Shown: positions 16,261 through 25,213 of the stretch, one piece after another
How the letters are laid out: every line of letters starts with the position of its first letter
Numbering within the stretch: the first letter of the stretch is position 1
Source of the DNA: Nonomuraea turcica
Lineage (GTDB): Bacteria; Actinomycetota; Actinomycetes; Streptosporangiales; Streptosporangiaceae
Length of the DNA stretch: 64,000 bases
Direction: 5' to 3'
NCBI RefSeq assembly: GCF_030718205.1
Contig: NZ_JAUZQF010000032.1
Location: 1-64,000 of the forward strand
Notes under the pieces: model-generated
Seen by the model: the letters and a program-made list of their open reading frames with translations, nothing else
The model's database searches: none
What the model was told of the DNA's origin: nothing
Translations under genes and position numbers: made by a program

Positions 16261-18078
16261 TCACCTCGTGGGCGTGAGATCCTCATGATCGACTGGTGCG
16301 CGGGCGAGGAGCTCGAAGCGGTCGCCGGTCCGGGTGGTGGTGAGCTCGCCGCCAATGGCGGCCAGGCGGGCACGCAGGCTCCGCAGCCCCGTGCCGGGCT
16401 CGTCGGAGTCGGGGGCGGCTCCGTCGTTGGCCACCCGCAGCCGTACGCGGCCGTCCTCGACGGCGATCTCGATCAGGCACTCGCCTGGTGTGCTGTGCCT
16501 CAGCACGTTGGTGACCGCCTCGCGCAGCACTACCGCGAGCACGGGCTCGACCGGCCCGGGCACGGGCGCGGCATCGATCCGTACGGCCGCTCCCGCTGAT
16601 TCCAGTACGGCTCTGGCGGAGTCGACCTCGGCGGCCAGCGACAGGCGCCGGTCCGGTGTGCTCAGCCGGGCGGTGTCGGCGAGCGCGGCCCGCGCCGCCT
16701 GCGACACCCGCTCGAGTTGCCCCATCGCCCGGCTCGGGTCCGCCTCCAGCAGCCGCAGCGTGAGCTCCCCGTGCAGGACAATCGTGGTGAGACCGCCGCC
16801 AAGCAGGTCGTGTACGTCCCTGCCCACCTTCAGTCGTTCGCGCAGGGCTGCCACCTCGACGAGCTCGGCCCGGGTCTGCTTGAGCTCGGTGACGAGAGCG
16901 ACCAGCCGGGTCAGGCCGTAGACCGCCAGGGCGGTGGACAGGGTACTGAAGGATCGGTAGGTGGAAGCGATCGGGCCCCAGGCGTGCCAGGCCTCGACGG
17001 CGGGGAGGCCGCAGATCACCACGCACAGCGGCCACGACAGCGGCGCCCGTATGTAGAGCAGGACGACACCGGCGAAGAACCCCGATACGAGGAGCCCGGA
17101 CGCTTCGCCTTGCACCAGCGGTGCGTAGATGGTGAGCGCCTGAGCGGTCATGGTCCAGGCCAGGCCCCTGGGCCGGTTGCGCGTGCGCAGGGCGGCCAGG
17201 TGCCAGAACTGCAGGCCGAAGGTCACGGGCAGCAGGGCCAGGTAGCCGACGTCCCCAGACCCGGGATCGAGCGTCTCGTCGGCGGCGAAGTTGAACAGCG
17301 ACTGCCCGATGAACAGGACGTGCGTGACGATGAGGATCGGCGTGGCCAGTCGAAGGATCCGCGTGTCGTCATCGCGAGGCGGGACCGGGATCGCCGCTTC
17401 GGCGGGCGGCAGGGACCGTACCTGATCCAGCGCCTCCCGCGCGACGGCGACGGCCCGGGAGATCGCTGTTTGCACCGCCTCCACGTCGCCTTGGCGCTGA
17501 GCGCGCCGCGCCAGCCGTTCGACGGCGGACACGCTGCTCACGACCAGGCGGTGTACGTGCCCCCACAGCCGTAGCCGTTCGACCTCGCCGGCCCTGGCGG
17601 CCAGCTCGGACCGCTCCCGCTGGACCCGGTCCAGCAGGTCGGCGAGCCGGCTGAGACCGTACAGCATCAGGCCGACAGTGAGGGGGGCGACGACTGCGTA
17701 ATAGACGTACACGGGAGCGAGGACCAGCGCGGTCGCTATGGCGCCCTCGGCGACCGCGATCAGCCCGAAGATCAGCCAGGCGGAGGGACCGTGCACCACG
17801 AGGAGGGCCGAGGCGGCGACGAACCCCGAGCCGCCCGCCCGCCAGCTGTCGGCCTCGGCGAGCAAGGGCAGGTAGTTCAGTACCGCCTGCAGCGGGAAGA
17901 GCACGGCGGACAGGCGCCGCCGGCCCGGCAGTGAGATCGGCAGCTGGAGGGTGGCGACCCCGATGATGCTCGCCACGGTCAACGGCCCGGCCGAGGCCTC
18001 GCCGAGGTGGAAGCTCACCCGTAGCAGGCACATCACGCAGATGAAGCCGGCGAGCAGGCGGGCCGGGCTCAGAGCCAA
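16261..18078 (-). CDS. NarL/DesK-type sensor histidine kinase with duplicated sensor half
   Basis: A 605-residue membrane kinase. The second half is standard: a set of transmembrane spans (about 245-390), a coiled coil (LVTELKQTRAELVEVAALRE), a HisKA_3 box with H423 in GRDVHDLLGGGL, and a GHKL ATPase domain (REAVTNVLRHS and GTGLRSLRARLA). The first half repeats the same plan: transmembrane spans at 10-140, then YGLSRLADLLDRVQRERSEL and LWGHVHRLVVSSVSAVERL with H176 aligned to H423, but no ATPase domain. The kinase thus carries an internal duplication with a degenerate phosphoacceptor helix. Its start overlaps the end of the response-regulator gene by ten bases, so the two are co-translated. 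Confidence 0.9.
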   Translation of the reverse strand: MALSPARLLAGFICVMCLLRVSFHLGEASAGPLTVASIIGVATLQLPISLPGRRRLSAVLFPLQAVLNYLPLLAEADSWRAGGSGFVAASALLVVHGPSAWLIFGLIAVAEGAIATALVLAPVYVYYAVVAPLTVGLMLYGLSRLADLLDRVQRERSELAARAGEVERLRLWGHVHRLVVSSVSAVERLARRAQRQGDVEAVQTAISRAVAVAREALDQVRSLPPAEAAIPVPPRDDDTRILRLATPILIVTHVLFIGQSLFNFAADETLDPGSGDVGYLALLPVTFGLQFWHLAALRTRNRPRGLAWTMTAQALTIYAPLVQGEASGLLVSGFFAGVVLLYIRAPLSWPLCVVICGLPAVEAWHAWGPIASTYRSFSTLSTALAVYGLTRLVALVTELKQTRAELVEVAALRERLKVGRDVHDLLGGGLTTIVLHGELTLRLLEADPSRAMGQLERVSQAARAALADTARLSTPDRRLSLAAEVDSARAVLESAGAAVRIDAAPVPGPVEPVLAVVLREAVTNVLRHSTPGECLIEIAVEDGRVRLRVANDGAAPDSDEPGTGLRSLRARLAAIGGELTTTRTGDRFELLARAPVDHEDLTPTR

Positions 18079-18674
18079 CCGGCGTCCTGGGCGATCCGGA
18101 CGGCGTGCAGCCGGTTGCGGGCGTGCAGCTTGGCAACGATCCCGGTGAGGTAGTTGCGTACGGTGCCCACGGACAGGAACAGCGCCTCGGCGATCTGCTC
18201 CACGTCCTCGCCGTCAGAGAACCTCCCGAGCACTGCCAGCTCACGCGGCTTGAGCGGGCTCTCGACCACCTCCAGCGCGGCCACGGCGAGCTGGGGATCG
18301 ATTACCCGCTCACCTGCCGCGACCCTCCTGATCGCATCGGCAAGCTGATCCGGCGGGGCGTCCTTGACCACGAACCCGGAGGCCTGGGCGGCGAAGGCCT
18401 TGCGGACGCTTCCCGGGCGGCCGAAGCTCGTCACGATCAGCACCCGGCATCGCGGCAACCGCCTGCGCAGCTCGGCCGTGGCGGTGAGCCCGTCGACGTG
18501 GGGCAGCTCGACGTCGATCACCGCCACGTCCGGCGCGTGCTCCAGCGCCATGGGCACGATCTCGTCGCCGGTCGCCGCCTCCGCGACGACCTTGATGTCG
18601 GGTTCGAGCTCGAGCAGTGCGACCAGTGCCCCTCGGACCATGTGCATATCCTCGGCGAGCAGAACCCGGATCAT
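18069..18674 (-). CDS. DesR/NarL-type response regulator
   Basis: A 201-residue regulator with a receiver domain (VLLAEDMHMVRGALVALL, phospho-acceptor D54 in AVIDVELPHVDG) and a LuxR-type helix-turn-helix. The C-terminal domain runs LKPRELAVLGRFSDGEDVEQ then LFLSVGTVRNYLTGIVAKLH. The MIRVLLAED.HMVRGALVALL opening is that of DesR-like regulators. It is the first gene of a two-gene operon with the kinase; no target genes are evident beside it. The 210-base region up to rtcB carries the divergent promoters but no clear binding site that I can define. Confidence 0.93.
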   Translation of the reverse strand: MIRVLLAEDMHMVRGALVALLELEPDIKVVAEAATGDEIVPMALEHAPDVAVIDVELPHVDGLTATAELRRRLPRCRVLIVTSFGRPGSVRKAFAAQASGFVVKDAPPDQLADAIRRVAAGERVIDPQLAVAALEVVESPLKPRELAVLGRFSDGEDVEQIAEALFLSVGTVRNYLTGIVAKLHARNRLHAVRIAQDAGWL

Positions 18675-18884
18675 CCATCGCCCCCACCATCAGGACACAC
18701 TTTCGACCCATTTCTACCATCTAGGGAGATCTTCATTGTGGATCATGAAGAATTCACGCCCTGAGCGAGGCGCTGTCTCGTCTCACTTGGCGGGGGTCGA
18801 CGACTCGCATTATTCGGTTGCGGTGGGTATGGGACCTCTGGCCTGATAGATCCAGTTCGGTGATCGGGAAGGAGGCGACACGCG

Positions 18885-20072
18885 ATGACGTACCACGAGG
18901 TGACCGGGACCCGGCATCCGATCAGGATGTGGGCCGAGCCCGAGTCGGTCGACCCGCAGGCGATGCAGCAGCTGCGAAATGTGGCGAACCTGCCGTGGGT
19001 GCACGGTGTCGCCGTCATGCCCGACGTGCACCATGGCAAGGGTGCGACGGTGGGGTCGGTCATCGCGATGCGGGACGCCGTGTCGCCGGCCGCGGTGGGC
19101 GTGGACATCGGCTGTGGGATGACGGCCGTGAAGACCTCCTACAAGGCGTCGCAGCTTCCGGACAATCTGGCCTACCTGCGGGGGAAGCTGGAGCAGGCCG
19201 TGCCGGTCGGGTTCCATCACCATAAGCGGCCGGTCGATCCCGGGAAGGTCGCCGGGATGAAGACGTCCGGGTGGGCGGAGTTCTGGGAGGGCTTCGACGA
19301 TCTGGCGCCGACCGTGCGGAGATTGCGGGAGCGGGCCGAGGTGCAGATGGGCACGCTCGGCGGCGGCAACCACTTCCTGGAGGTGTGCGCCGACGACGAG
19401 GGCGCCGTCTGGGTCGTGCTGCACTCCGGGTCGCGCAACATCGGCAAGGAGCTGGCCGAGCACCACATCGACGTCGCGCACGGGCTGTCGCACAACCAAG
19501 GGCTGGTCGACCGCGATCTGGCGGTGTTCGTCGCGCACACGCCGCAGATGGACGCCTACCGGCGTGACCTGTTCTGGGCCCAGGACTACGCGCGGCGCAA
19601 CCGGGCGCTGATGATGGGGCTGGTCTGCGACGTGCTGCGCCGGCACCTGCCGAACATCACGTTCGAGCAGCCGATCTCCTGCCACCACAACTACGTGGCG
19701 GAGGAGCGGTACGACGGCGTGGACGTCCTCGTCACGAGGAAGGGCGCCATCCGGGCCGGCTCCGGTGAGCTGGGGATCATCCCCGGCTCGATGGCCACCG
19801 GCACCTACATCGTCAAGGGCCTGGGCAACAGCCTGGCGTTCAACTCGGCCTCGCACGGGGCCGGACGGAAGATGAGCAGGACCAAGGCCAAGAAGACGTT
19901 CACGGTCAAGGACCTGCAGGAGCAGACGCTGGGTGTGGAGTGCCGCAAGGACCCGGGAGTGATCGACGAGATTCCGGGGGCGTACAAGGACCTGGAGTCC
20001 GTGATGGCCGCCCAGACCGACCTGGTGCAGGTCGTGGCCCACTTGCGGCAGCTCATCTGCATCAAGGGTTGA
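18885..20072 (+). CDS. rtcB: RtcB-type RNA ligase
   Basis: A 395-residue GTP- and manganese-dependent RNA ligase, which joins 2',3'-cyclic-phosphate or 3'-phosphate ends to 5'-OH ends. All hallmark motifs are visible: PDVHHGKGATVGSV, the metal cysteine C77 in VDIGCGM, GTLGGGNHFLEV, HSGSRNIG, CHHNY, GSMATGTYIVKG, and the guanylated histidine in SHGAGR at about residue 325. Length is typical of the shorter bacterial forms. The ATG at 18885 follows AAGGAGG. No RtcA, RtcR or archease gene is adjacent. The 118-base gap downstream encodes DWLKDLPAQSARAVLK in an open frame, which may be a transposon relic. Confidence 0.95.
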   Translation: MTYHEVTGTRHPIRMWAEPESVDPQAMQQLRNVANLPWVHGVAVMPDVHHGKGATVGSVIAMRDAVSPAAVGVDIGCGMTAVKTSYKASQLPDNLAYLRGKLEQAVPVGFHHHKRPVDPGKVAGMKTSGWAEFWEGFDDLAPTVRRLRERAEVQMGTLGGGNHFLEVCADDEGAVWVVLHSGSRNIGKELAEHHIDVAHGLSHNQGLVDRDLAVFVAHTPQMDAYRRDLFWAQDYARRNRALMMGLVCDVLRRHLPNITFEQPISCHHNYVAEERYDGVDVLVTRKGAIRAGSGELGIIPGSMATGTYIVKGLGNSLAFNSASHGAGRKMSRTKAKKTFTVKDLQEQTLGVECRKDPGVIDEIPGAYKDLESVMAAQTDLVQVVAHLRQLICIKG

Positions 20073-20190
20073 CGCGACTGGCTCAAAGACCTGCCCGCCC
20101 AATCGGCGCGGGCCGTGCTGAAGACCTACGGGCAGGCGTGGGCGAACGCGGCCCAGCGGGCAGAGCTGGCCCGGTCGGTAGGTTTGGCGC

Positions 20191-20868
20191 ATGGAGATCG
20201 GTGAGCTGCTGGGGTCAGGGCGCAGTGCGGACGTGTACGCCGTTGATGGTGACCGGGTGCTGCGCCGTTACCGGGAACCTCTCGACGCGCGGCGCGAGGT
20301 GGCCGTCATGGCGCACGTGGCGCGGCACGGGTTCCCGGTGCCCGATGTCTATCCCGGTGTCGGCGAAGGGCATGCCACCGATCTGGTGATGCGGCGGTTG
20401 TCTGGGCCGACGATGTTACGGGCGGCGATCGACGGGGAGATCACGCCCGCGGAGGCGGGGCGGGTCACGGCGCGGCTGCTGCTTCGGCTGCACACGATCC
20501 CGGCCCTGGTTTCGGGTGATCCGCGTGATCGGGTGCTGCATCTGGATCTGCATCCGGACAACGTCTTGCTGACGCCGGACGGGCCCTTCGTGATCGACTG
20601 GTGCAACAGCCGGGAAGGGCTGCCCGGGCAGGACTGCGCGATGTCAGCCCTGATCATGGCGCAGGTCGCGGTGGACGAGGAGAACGAGCTGGCGATGCCG
20701 GCGCGCGAGATGCTCGTCGCGTTGCTCGGCGAGCTCGGCGGCGCGATGGACTACGGTGACGGGCTCGACCAGGCCAAGCGCACGCGGGGGGCGAATCCGA
20801 CGCTTTCCGCGCGGGAGGTGGAGCTGATCGACGCGGCCGGGAGCCTGATCAGGGAGCTGTCTCTCTAA
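20191..20868 (+). CDS. APH-family phosphotransferase (kinase-like)
   Basis: A 225-residue protein with the aminoglycoside phosphotransferase/choline kinase fold. It has a glycine loop (LLGSGRSADVYAV), a brief N-lobe (RRYREPLDARREVAVMAHVA), and the catalytic HxDxxxxN in LHLDLHPDNVLL. The metal aspartate lies in FVIDWCNSREG. It is shorter than true resistance enzymes and lacks features that would identify an antibiotic substrate, so its small-molecule target is unknown. Its 3' end overlaps the convergent NmrA-like gene by four bases. Confidence 0.85.
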   Translation: MEIGELLGSGRSADVYAVDGDRVLRRYREPLDARREVAVMAHVARHGFPVPDVYPGVGEGHATDLVMRRLSGPTMLRAAIDGEITPAEAGRVTARLLLRLHTIPALVSGDPRDRVLHLDLHPDNVLLTPDGPFVIDWCNSREGLPGQDCAMSALIMAQVAVDEENELAMPAREMLVALLGELGGAMDYGDGLDQAKRTRGANPTLSAREVELIDAAGSLIRELSL

Positions 20869-21671
20869 GGGCGCCAGGCGCCCTGAGCGGCGGCTTCCGT
20901 GGCGTAGGCCTCGAAGGGTTTGGGCGGGCTGCCCGTGACCTGGCGCACTGCCTCCGAGACCGGCTGGTCGCCGAGGTCGCGGAGTGCGGCGAATGCCTTG
21001 ACCTCGGCCATCGCCTGCTCCGAGGAGCCCATCGCCGTCAGGTAGTCCTCGTCGCCTCCCCGATAGCGGACCTCGCGGCCGGTCGCCCGGGCGATGATCT
21101 CCACGGCCTCCCCGAACGTCAGCGAGCGGGGGCCGGTGATCTCGTAGGTCCGCCCCGCGTGGCCGTCCTCCGTGAGGGCCGCGGCGGCGACGGCCGCGAT
21201 GTCGCCGGCGTCCACGAACGCCTGCCGCACGTCCCCCAGCGGCACCACCACCTCGCCCGTGAGGATCGAGGACTGGAAGAAGCCCTCGTCGAAGTTCTGG
21301 TCGAACCAGCTCGGCCGCAGGATCGTCCACTCGGCGCCCGACTCCCGCACGGTGCGCTCGGCGGACATCAGGCGCTCGTCGCCCATGGGCTCGATGGCCG
21401 TGCTGGACAGCAGCACGATGCGCCGGACGCCCCGCTCGACGGCCAGGGACACGAACCGCGGATCGACCGGGATGCCGTCGGGCGCCATGAGGTAGACGGC
21501 GGAAGCGCCGGCCACCGCGGGCTCCCAGGTGCTCGGCTCGGACCAGTCGAAGGTGGTCTCGCCGCTCCTGGACGCCGCCCGCACGGCGTGGCCGGAGGCA
21601 CGCAGCAGGCCGGTCACCCGCCGGCCGGTGGAGCCGGTCGCGCCGAGGACAAGGATCACATGCTGAGCCAT
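20865..21671 (-). CDS. NmrA-like NAD(P)-binding protein
   Basis: A 268-residue atypical short-chain dehydrogenase of the NmrA/HSCARG group. The nucleotide-binding glycine motif is VLGATGSTGRRV near the N-terminus. VRRIVLLSSTAIEP carries the position of the usual serine. WTILRPSWFDQNF and RTYEITGPRSLTFGEAVEII are family-typical. The canonical Tyr-x-x-x-Lys catalytic pair is absent, so it may act as a redox sensor or a quinone-type reductase rather than a classical dehydrogenase. It is convergent with the preceding kinase-like gene and about 40 bases from the next minus-strand gene. Confidence 0.88.
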   Translation of the reverse strand: MAQHVILVLGATGSTGRRVTGLLRASGHAVRAASRSGETTFDWSEPSTWEPAVAGASAVYLMAPDGIPVDPRFVSLAVERGVRRIVLLSSTAIEPMGDERLMSAERTVRESGAEWTILRPSWFDQNFDEGFFQSSILTGEVVVPLGDVRQAFVDAGDIAAVAAAALTEDGHAGRTYEITGPRSLTFGEAVEIIARATGREVRYRGGDEDYLTAMGSSEQAMAEVKAFAALRDLGDQPVSEAVRQVTGSPPKPFEAYATEAAAQGAWRP

Positions 21672-21712
21672 GCCCCCGAGTCAAGCAAAGGCGACCGACA
21701 GAAACGCACCCG

Positions 21713-22333
21713 CTACTCCGTCCAGGAGGCCGTGGTGTCGAGGCGGCGGTGCCAGAGCTTCTCGGCGTCCCCGCCCGGCTCCCACCGGGCGCAGAAGTCG
21801 AGCAGGTCGCGGCACCGGGCCACCATGGCCGCCTGCCGCTCCGGCCATCCTGGGACGGACCCGTCGTAGGCGGCGAAGAAGTGCCGGAGCAGCGGCACGT
21901 GCTCGGGGTGGTGGCTGCGGATGATCCACTCGCACCACGCGAGGTCCTCGACCGGCCGTCCGGGGTGGGCCCACTCCCAGTCCAGGATGGCGGTCGTCTC
22001 GAACGTGGCCGGGTCGAACAACATGTTCTGCGGGCCGAAGTCGCCGTGCACGATGCCCAGCCGATGGATGCCGCCCAAGATCCGGCCGCACTCCGTGAGC
22101 ACCTCCACCGCGCGGCCCTCGTCCAGGAGGTCCTGGCCGTGGGCGCCGGAGACGAAGCGGGTGGTCAGGCTCGTCTCGGTGACCTGGTGAAGGCGCGGGA
22201 CCGGGAGGCGGCCGCGCAGCCGGCGCAGGTATCTGCTCTCCGTGCGCAGCCTGAAAGCCGCCTCGGGACCCTGGTAGCACTTCACGACCAGGGCGCCGTC
22301 GCCGACTGTGCTGTTGGTGTACCCGTGCTTCAC
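21713..22333 (-). CDS. APH-family phosphotransferase
   Basis: About 206 residues with an aminoglycoside-phosphotransferase-like fold. It opens KHGYTNSTVGDGALVVKCYQ, has the catalytic loop GIVHGDFGPQNMLF, and the metal motif AILDWEWAHPGRPVEDLAWC. The start is uncertain. A GTG at 22333 matches where family members begin but has no good ribosome site. The AGGAGGGG seen at about 22360 leads to a GTG in the wrong frame. The gene sits between the NmrA-like gene and narI on the same strand, with about 50 bases to narI. It is a second kinase-like protein of unknown substrate, not a close paralogue of the one at 20191. Confidence 0.82.
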   Translation of the reverse strand: MKHGYTNSTVGDGALVVKCYQGPEAAFRLRTESRYLRRLRGRLPVPRLHQVTETSLTTRFVSGAHGQDLLDEGRAVEVLTECGRILGGIHRLGIVHGDFGPQNMLFDPATFETTAILDWEWAHPGRPVEDLAWCEWIIRSHHPEHVPLLRHFFAAYDGSVPGWPERQAAMVARCRDLLDFCARWEPGGDAEKLWHRRLDTTASWTE

Positions 22334-22380
22334 AAGGGTCGATTCTGGCGCACGAAAACCCCTCCTGGGACCCGCGCGCG

Positions 22381-23061
22381 CTACCTCGGCCGCCTCCGAT
22401 ACACGATGTAAGGACGGAACAAATAGCCCAACGGGGCGGAAAGCGCATGCACCAAGCGGCTGAACGGGAAAAGTACGATCAGCACCATCCCGATCAATGT
22501 GTGCACCTTGTAAAGGCCGCTCGCCTGTCCCATCGCCGTCACGTCGGGCTGGAAGGTGAGCACGCCGCGGAACCAAGGTCCGACCGTGGTCCGGTAACTC
22601 ACCTCGCTGGGCACGAACCCCGCCACGGTCGTCACCACCCCCGAGAAGATCGCCGCCGTCAGCACGGCGTACATGGTCTTGTCGTTGGTCGTGGTCGCCA
22701 GGAACACGGGACCGGTGGTGCGGCGGCGGTAGATCAGCAGGCCCACCGCCACGAGCGTGGCAAGGCCGGAGATCCCGCCCCAGGTGAGCGCGTTCACGTG
22801 GTAGGCGTGGTTGCTCACGCCGATGGCGTTGGTCCAGCTCGCCGGGATGAGCAGCCCGGTGATGTGGCCGACGATCACGAAGAGCAGCGCGTAGTGGAAC
22901 AGCGGGCTGGCCACCCGCAGCAGCCGGCTCTCGTAGAGCTGGGAGGAGCGCGTGGTCCAGCCGAACTTGTCGTACCGGTAGCGCCAGAGCAGGCCGCCGA
23001 CGAAGATCACGATCGTGACGTACGGCAGGACGATCCACATCACGCTCTCGCCCCAGCTCAT
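22381..23061 (-). CDS. narI: Respiratory nitrate reductase gamma subunit (cytochrome b)
   Basis: The 226-residue membrane subunit takes electrons from menaquinol and passes them through two b hemes to NarH. Five hydrophobic spans are visible. Heme-ligand histidines lie in LFHYALLFVIVGHITGLLIP and in LYKVHTLIGMVLIVLFPFSRLVHALSAP, the pattern expected of NarI. The ATG at 23061 overlaps the narJ stop by four bases (ATGA), so translation is coupled. It is the last gene of narGHJI, and the C-terminus ends in RPYIVYRRRPR as in actinobacterial forms. Confidence 0.95.
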   Translation of the reverse strand: MSWGESVMWIVLPYVTIVIFVGGLLWRYRYDKFGWTTRSSQLYESRLLRVASPLFHYALLFVIVGHITGLLIPASWTNAIGVSNHAYHVNALTWGGISGLATLVAVGLLIYRRRTTGPVFLATTTNDKTMYAVLTAAIFSGVVTTVAGFVPSEVSYRTTVGPWFRGVLTFQPDVTAMGQASGLYKVHTLIGMVLIVLFPFSRLVHALSAPLGYLFRPYIVYRRRPR

Positions 23062-23612
23062 GCGTGCCTCCCCACGGTCTCGGCAGGCGGCCCGCCCGTG
23101 GCCAGCCGGCTCGCCGCGGCCCGCTGGGCGGCGGTGAGCGGCGGGAGCGCGGCGCACACGGCGCCGATCACGTGCGCGTACGGCGACTCGCGTGCCACCA
23201 GGGAGGCCAGCAGCAGCTCCAGCCCAACACGATGCTCGGCGAGCAGCGCGGGCCCGGAGGGGTCGAGCGCGGCGAACTCCAGCACGACCGGCAGGAAGTC
23301 CGGCAGCTCGTCCTCCATCAGCTCCCATCCCGCGGCGCGGTAGCGGCGTTTCAGCGCGGCCAGCGACTCGCCCCGGCGGCGGGTGTCGCCGTCGGTGTAG
23401 TAGGTCAGGTAGAGGCAGCAGCGCCGGTTCAGGTCGAACGTCTCCACGTAGTGCGCGGCCAGCTCGCCGGGACCCAGCTCGGCGGCCCGGCCGAGGAACT
23501 CGGCGACGTACGGCTCGGCCGCCTCCCTGATCAGTGGCAGACGTCGCCAGAACCGTTCGTCGGGGTAGGCCAGCAGATGCGCGGCGGCCTGCCAGAGCAC
23601 GCGCTCGGTCAT
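23058..23612 (-). CDS. narJ: Nitrate reductase molybdenum cofactor assembly chaperone
   Basis: A 184-residue helical TorD/NarJ-type chaperone that binds the NarG N-terminus and helps insert the molybdenum cofactor before the enzyme docks on NarI. Family blocks are AAHLLAYPDERFWRRLPLI, AAHYVETFDLNRRCCLYLTY, YTDGDTRRRGESLAALKRRY and LPDFLPVVLEFAAL. The ATG at 23612 has GAGGAAG upstream and overlaps the narH stop by four bases. The order G-H-J-I is classical. Confidence 0.95.
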   Translation of the reverse strand: MTERVLWQAAAHLLAYPDERFWRRLPLIREAAEPYVAEFLGRAAELGPGELAAHYVETFDLNRRCCLYLTYYTDGDTRRRGESLAALKRRYRAAGWELMEDELPDFLPVVLEFAALDPSGPALLAEHRVGLELLLASLVARESPYAHVIGAVCAALPPLTAAQRAAASRLATGGPPAETVGRHA

Positions 23613-25213
23613 GTCTTCTTCCTCCGCGGCGGGAACAGCCCGGCCGGAGTGCCCCGGCCGTCCCAGTTGAGGAGGTTCACCCGGTCGTGGGTGGTCTCGT
23701 CGCTGGTCTGGCGCTCCTTCAGGCCGTGGAAGCTCTCGATCGAGACCGGCACGGGATGGCCCGACGCCTCGCCGAACGGGGGCTGCATGCCGGGACCGCC
23801 GTCGTAGTCCAGGCTGCACGCGCCTTCCTCCCAGATCCCCGGCGGATTGCCGTACGCGGTCGGGATCACATAACGCTCGTCGTACTTGGCGATCGCCAGC
23901 AGCCGGTACATGGCGTTCAGCTCGTCCTCCTCCAGGCCCGCGTCGGGCGGAACCGGCTGCGGCACGCCCAGGTTGACCGCGCGCATGTACGAGCGCATCG
24001 CGGCCAGGCGGCGCAGCGCGGTGGTCACCGGCGCCGGGTCGCCCGCGGTGAACAGCTCGGCCAGGTAGCCGACGGGGATGCGCAACGCCTCGATGGCGGC
24101 GAACAGGTTGACCGCGTCCTCGCCGTCGTGGCCGGTGCCGGCGAGCGCGTCCACGACGGGGGAGAGCGGCGGGACGTACCAGACCATGGGGAGCGTCCGG
24201 TACTCCGGGTGCAGGGGGAGCGCGATCCGGTATTTCTTGATCAGCTGGTAGACGGGCGATCTGCGCGCGGCTTCCACCCAGTCGGGAGGCAGGCCGGCAC
24301 TGGCGACGGCCGGGTCGTCGGGGTCGACGAAGATGTCCAGCTGCGCCTCGTACAGGTCGCGTTCGTCAGGAACCGAGGCGGCCGCTGAGACCCGGTCGGC
24401 GTCGTACAGCAGGACCCCGATGTAGCGGAGGCGGCCGACACACGTCTCCGAGCAGACGGTCGGCAGGCCGACCTCGACCCGCGGATAGCAGAATGTGCAC
24501 TTCTCGGCCTTGCCGGTCTTGTGGTTGAAGTACACCTTCTTGTACGGGCAGCCGGTCACGCACATGCGCCAGCCGCGGCAGCGGTCCTGGTCCACCAGCA
24601 CGATGCCGTCCTCCTCGCGCTTGTACAGCGCCCCCGACGGGCAGGAGGCCACGCACGACGGGTTGAGGCAGTGCTCGCAGATGCGCGGCAGGTAGAACAT
24701 GAACGCTTCTTCGAACGACAGCTTGACCTGCTCCGACACCTGCTCCAGCACCGGGTCGGGCGTGGGGTCGCCGCCGAGGCTGTCGTCCCAGTTGGCGCTC
24801 CAGCGGATCTTCGTGGGCTCGCCGCTGATCAGCGACCTGGGCGGCGCGACGGGGATGTCCTCGGAGAGGGGTGCGTTCGTGAGGTTCTCGTAGTCGTAGG
24901 TCCAGGGCTCGTAGTAGTCCTGGATGGACGGCATGATCGGGTTGGCGAAGATGGTGAGCAGCTTGCGCAGGCGGCCGCCCGCCCGGAGCTGGAGTTTGCC
25001 CTTCCGGTCGAGGGTCCAGCCGCCGTGCCAGCGGTCCTGGTCCTCGTACCGTCTGGGATAGCCCTGGCCGGGGCGGGTCTCGACGTTCTGCCACCAGACG
25101 TACTCGACGCCGGGCCGGTTGGTCCAGGTCTGTTTGCACGTGACCGAGCAGGTGTGGCACCCGATGCATTTGTCCAGGTTCATCACCATGGCGATCTGGG
25201 CCATGATCCGCAT
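23609..25213 (-). CDS. narH: Respiratory nitrate reductase beta subunit (iron-sulfur)
   Basis: A 534-residue electron-transfer subunit with four iron-sulfur clusters. Cysteine groups appear as CIGCHTCSVTCKQTW, CEHCLNPSCVASCPSG, CRGWRMCVTGCPYKK and CTFCYPRVEVGLPTVC. The tryptophan in CRGWRMC replaces a cysteine, as in other NarH proteins, marking the three-iron cluster. The ATG at 25213 shares one base with the narG stop (TGATG) and follows AGGAGG at ten bases. Cytosolic face of the membrane, between NarG and NarI. Confidence 0.97.
   Translation of the reverse strand: MRIMAQIAMVMNLDKCIGCHTCSVTCKQTWTNRPGVEYVWWQNVETRPGQGYPRRYEDQDRWHGGWTLDRKGKLQLRAGGRLRKLLTIFANPIMPSIQDYYEPWTYDYENLTNAPLSEDIPVAPPRSLISGEPTKIRWSANWDDSLGGDPTPDPVLEQVSEQVKLSFEEAFMFYLPRICEHCLNPSCVASCPSGALYKREEDGIVLVDQDRCRGWRMCVTGCPYKKVYFNHKTGKAEKCTFCYPRVEVGLPTVCSETCVGRLRYIGVLLYDADRVSAAASVPDERDLYEAQLDIFVDPDDPAVASAGLPPDWVEAARRSPVYQLIKKYRIALPLHPEYRTLPMVWYVPPLSPVVDALAGTGHDGEDAVNLFAAIEALRIPVGYLAELFTAGDPAPVTTALRRLAAMRSYMRAVNLGVPQPVPPDAGLEEDELNAMYRLLAIAKYDERYVIPTAYGNPPGIWEEGACSLDYDGGPGMQPPFGEASGHPVPVSIESFHGLKERQTSDETTHDRVNLLNWDGRGTPAGLFPPRRKKT

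Noticed and set aside
20191..20868. Aminoglycoside resistance kinase
   Set aside because: Only the general fold motifs are present; the protein is short and has no resistance-type substrate signature.
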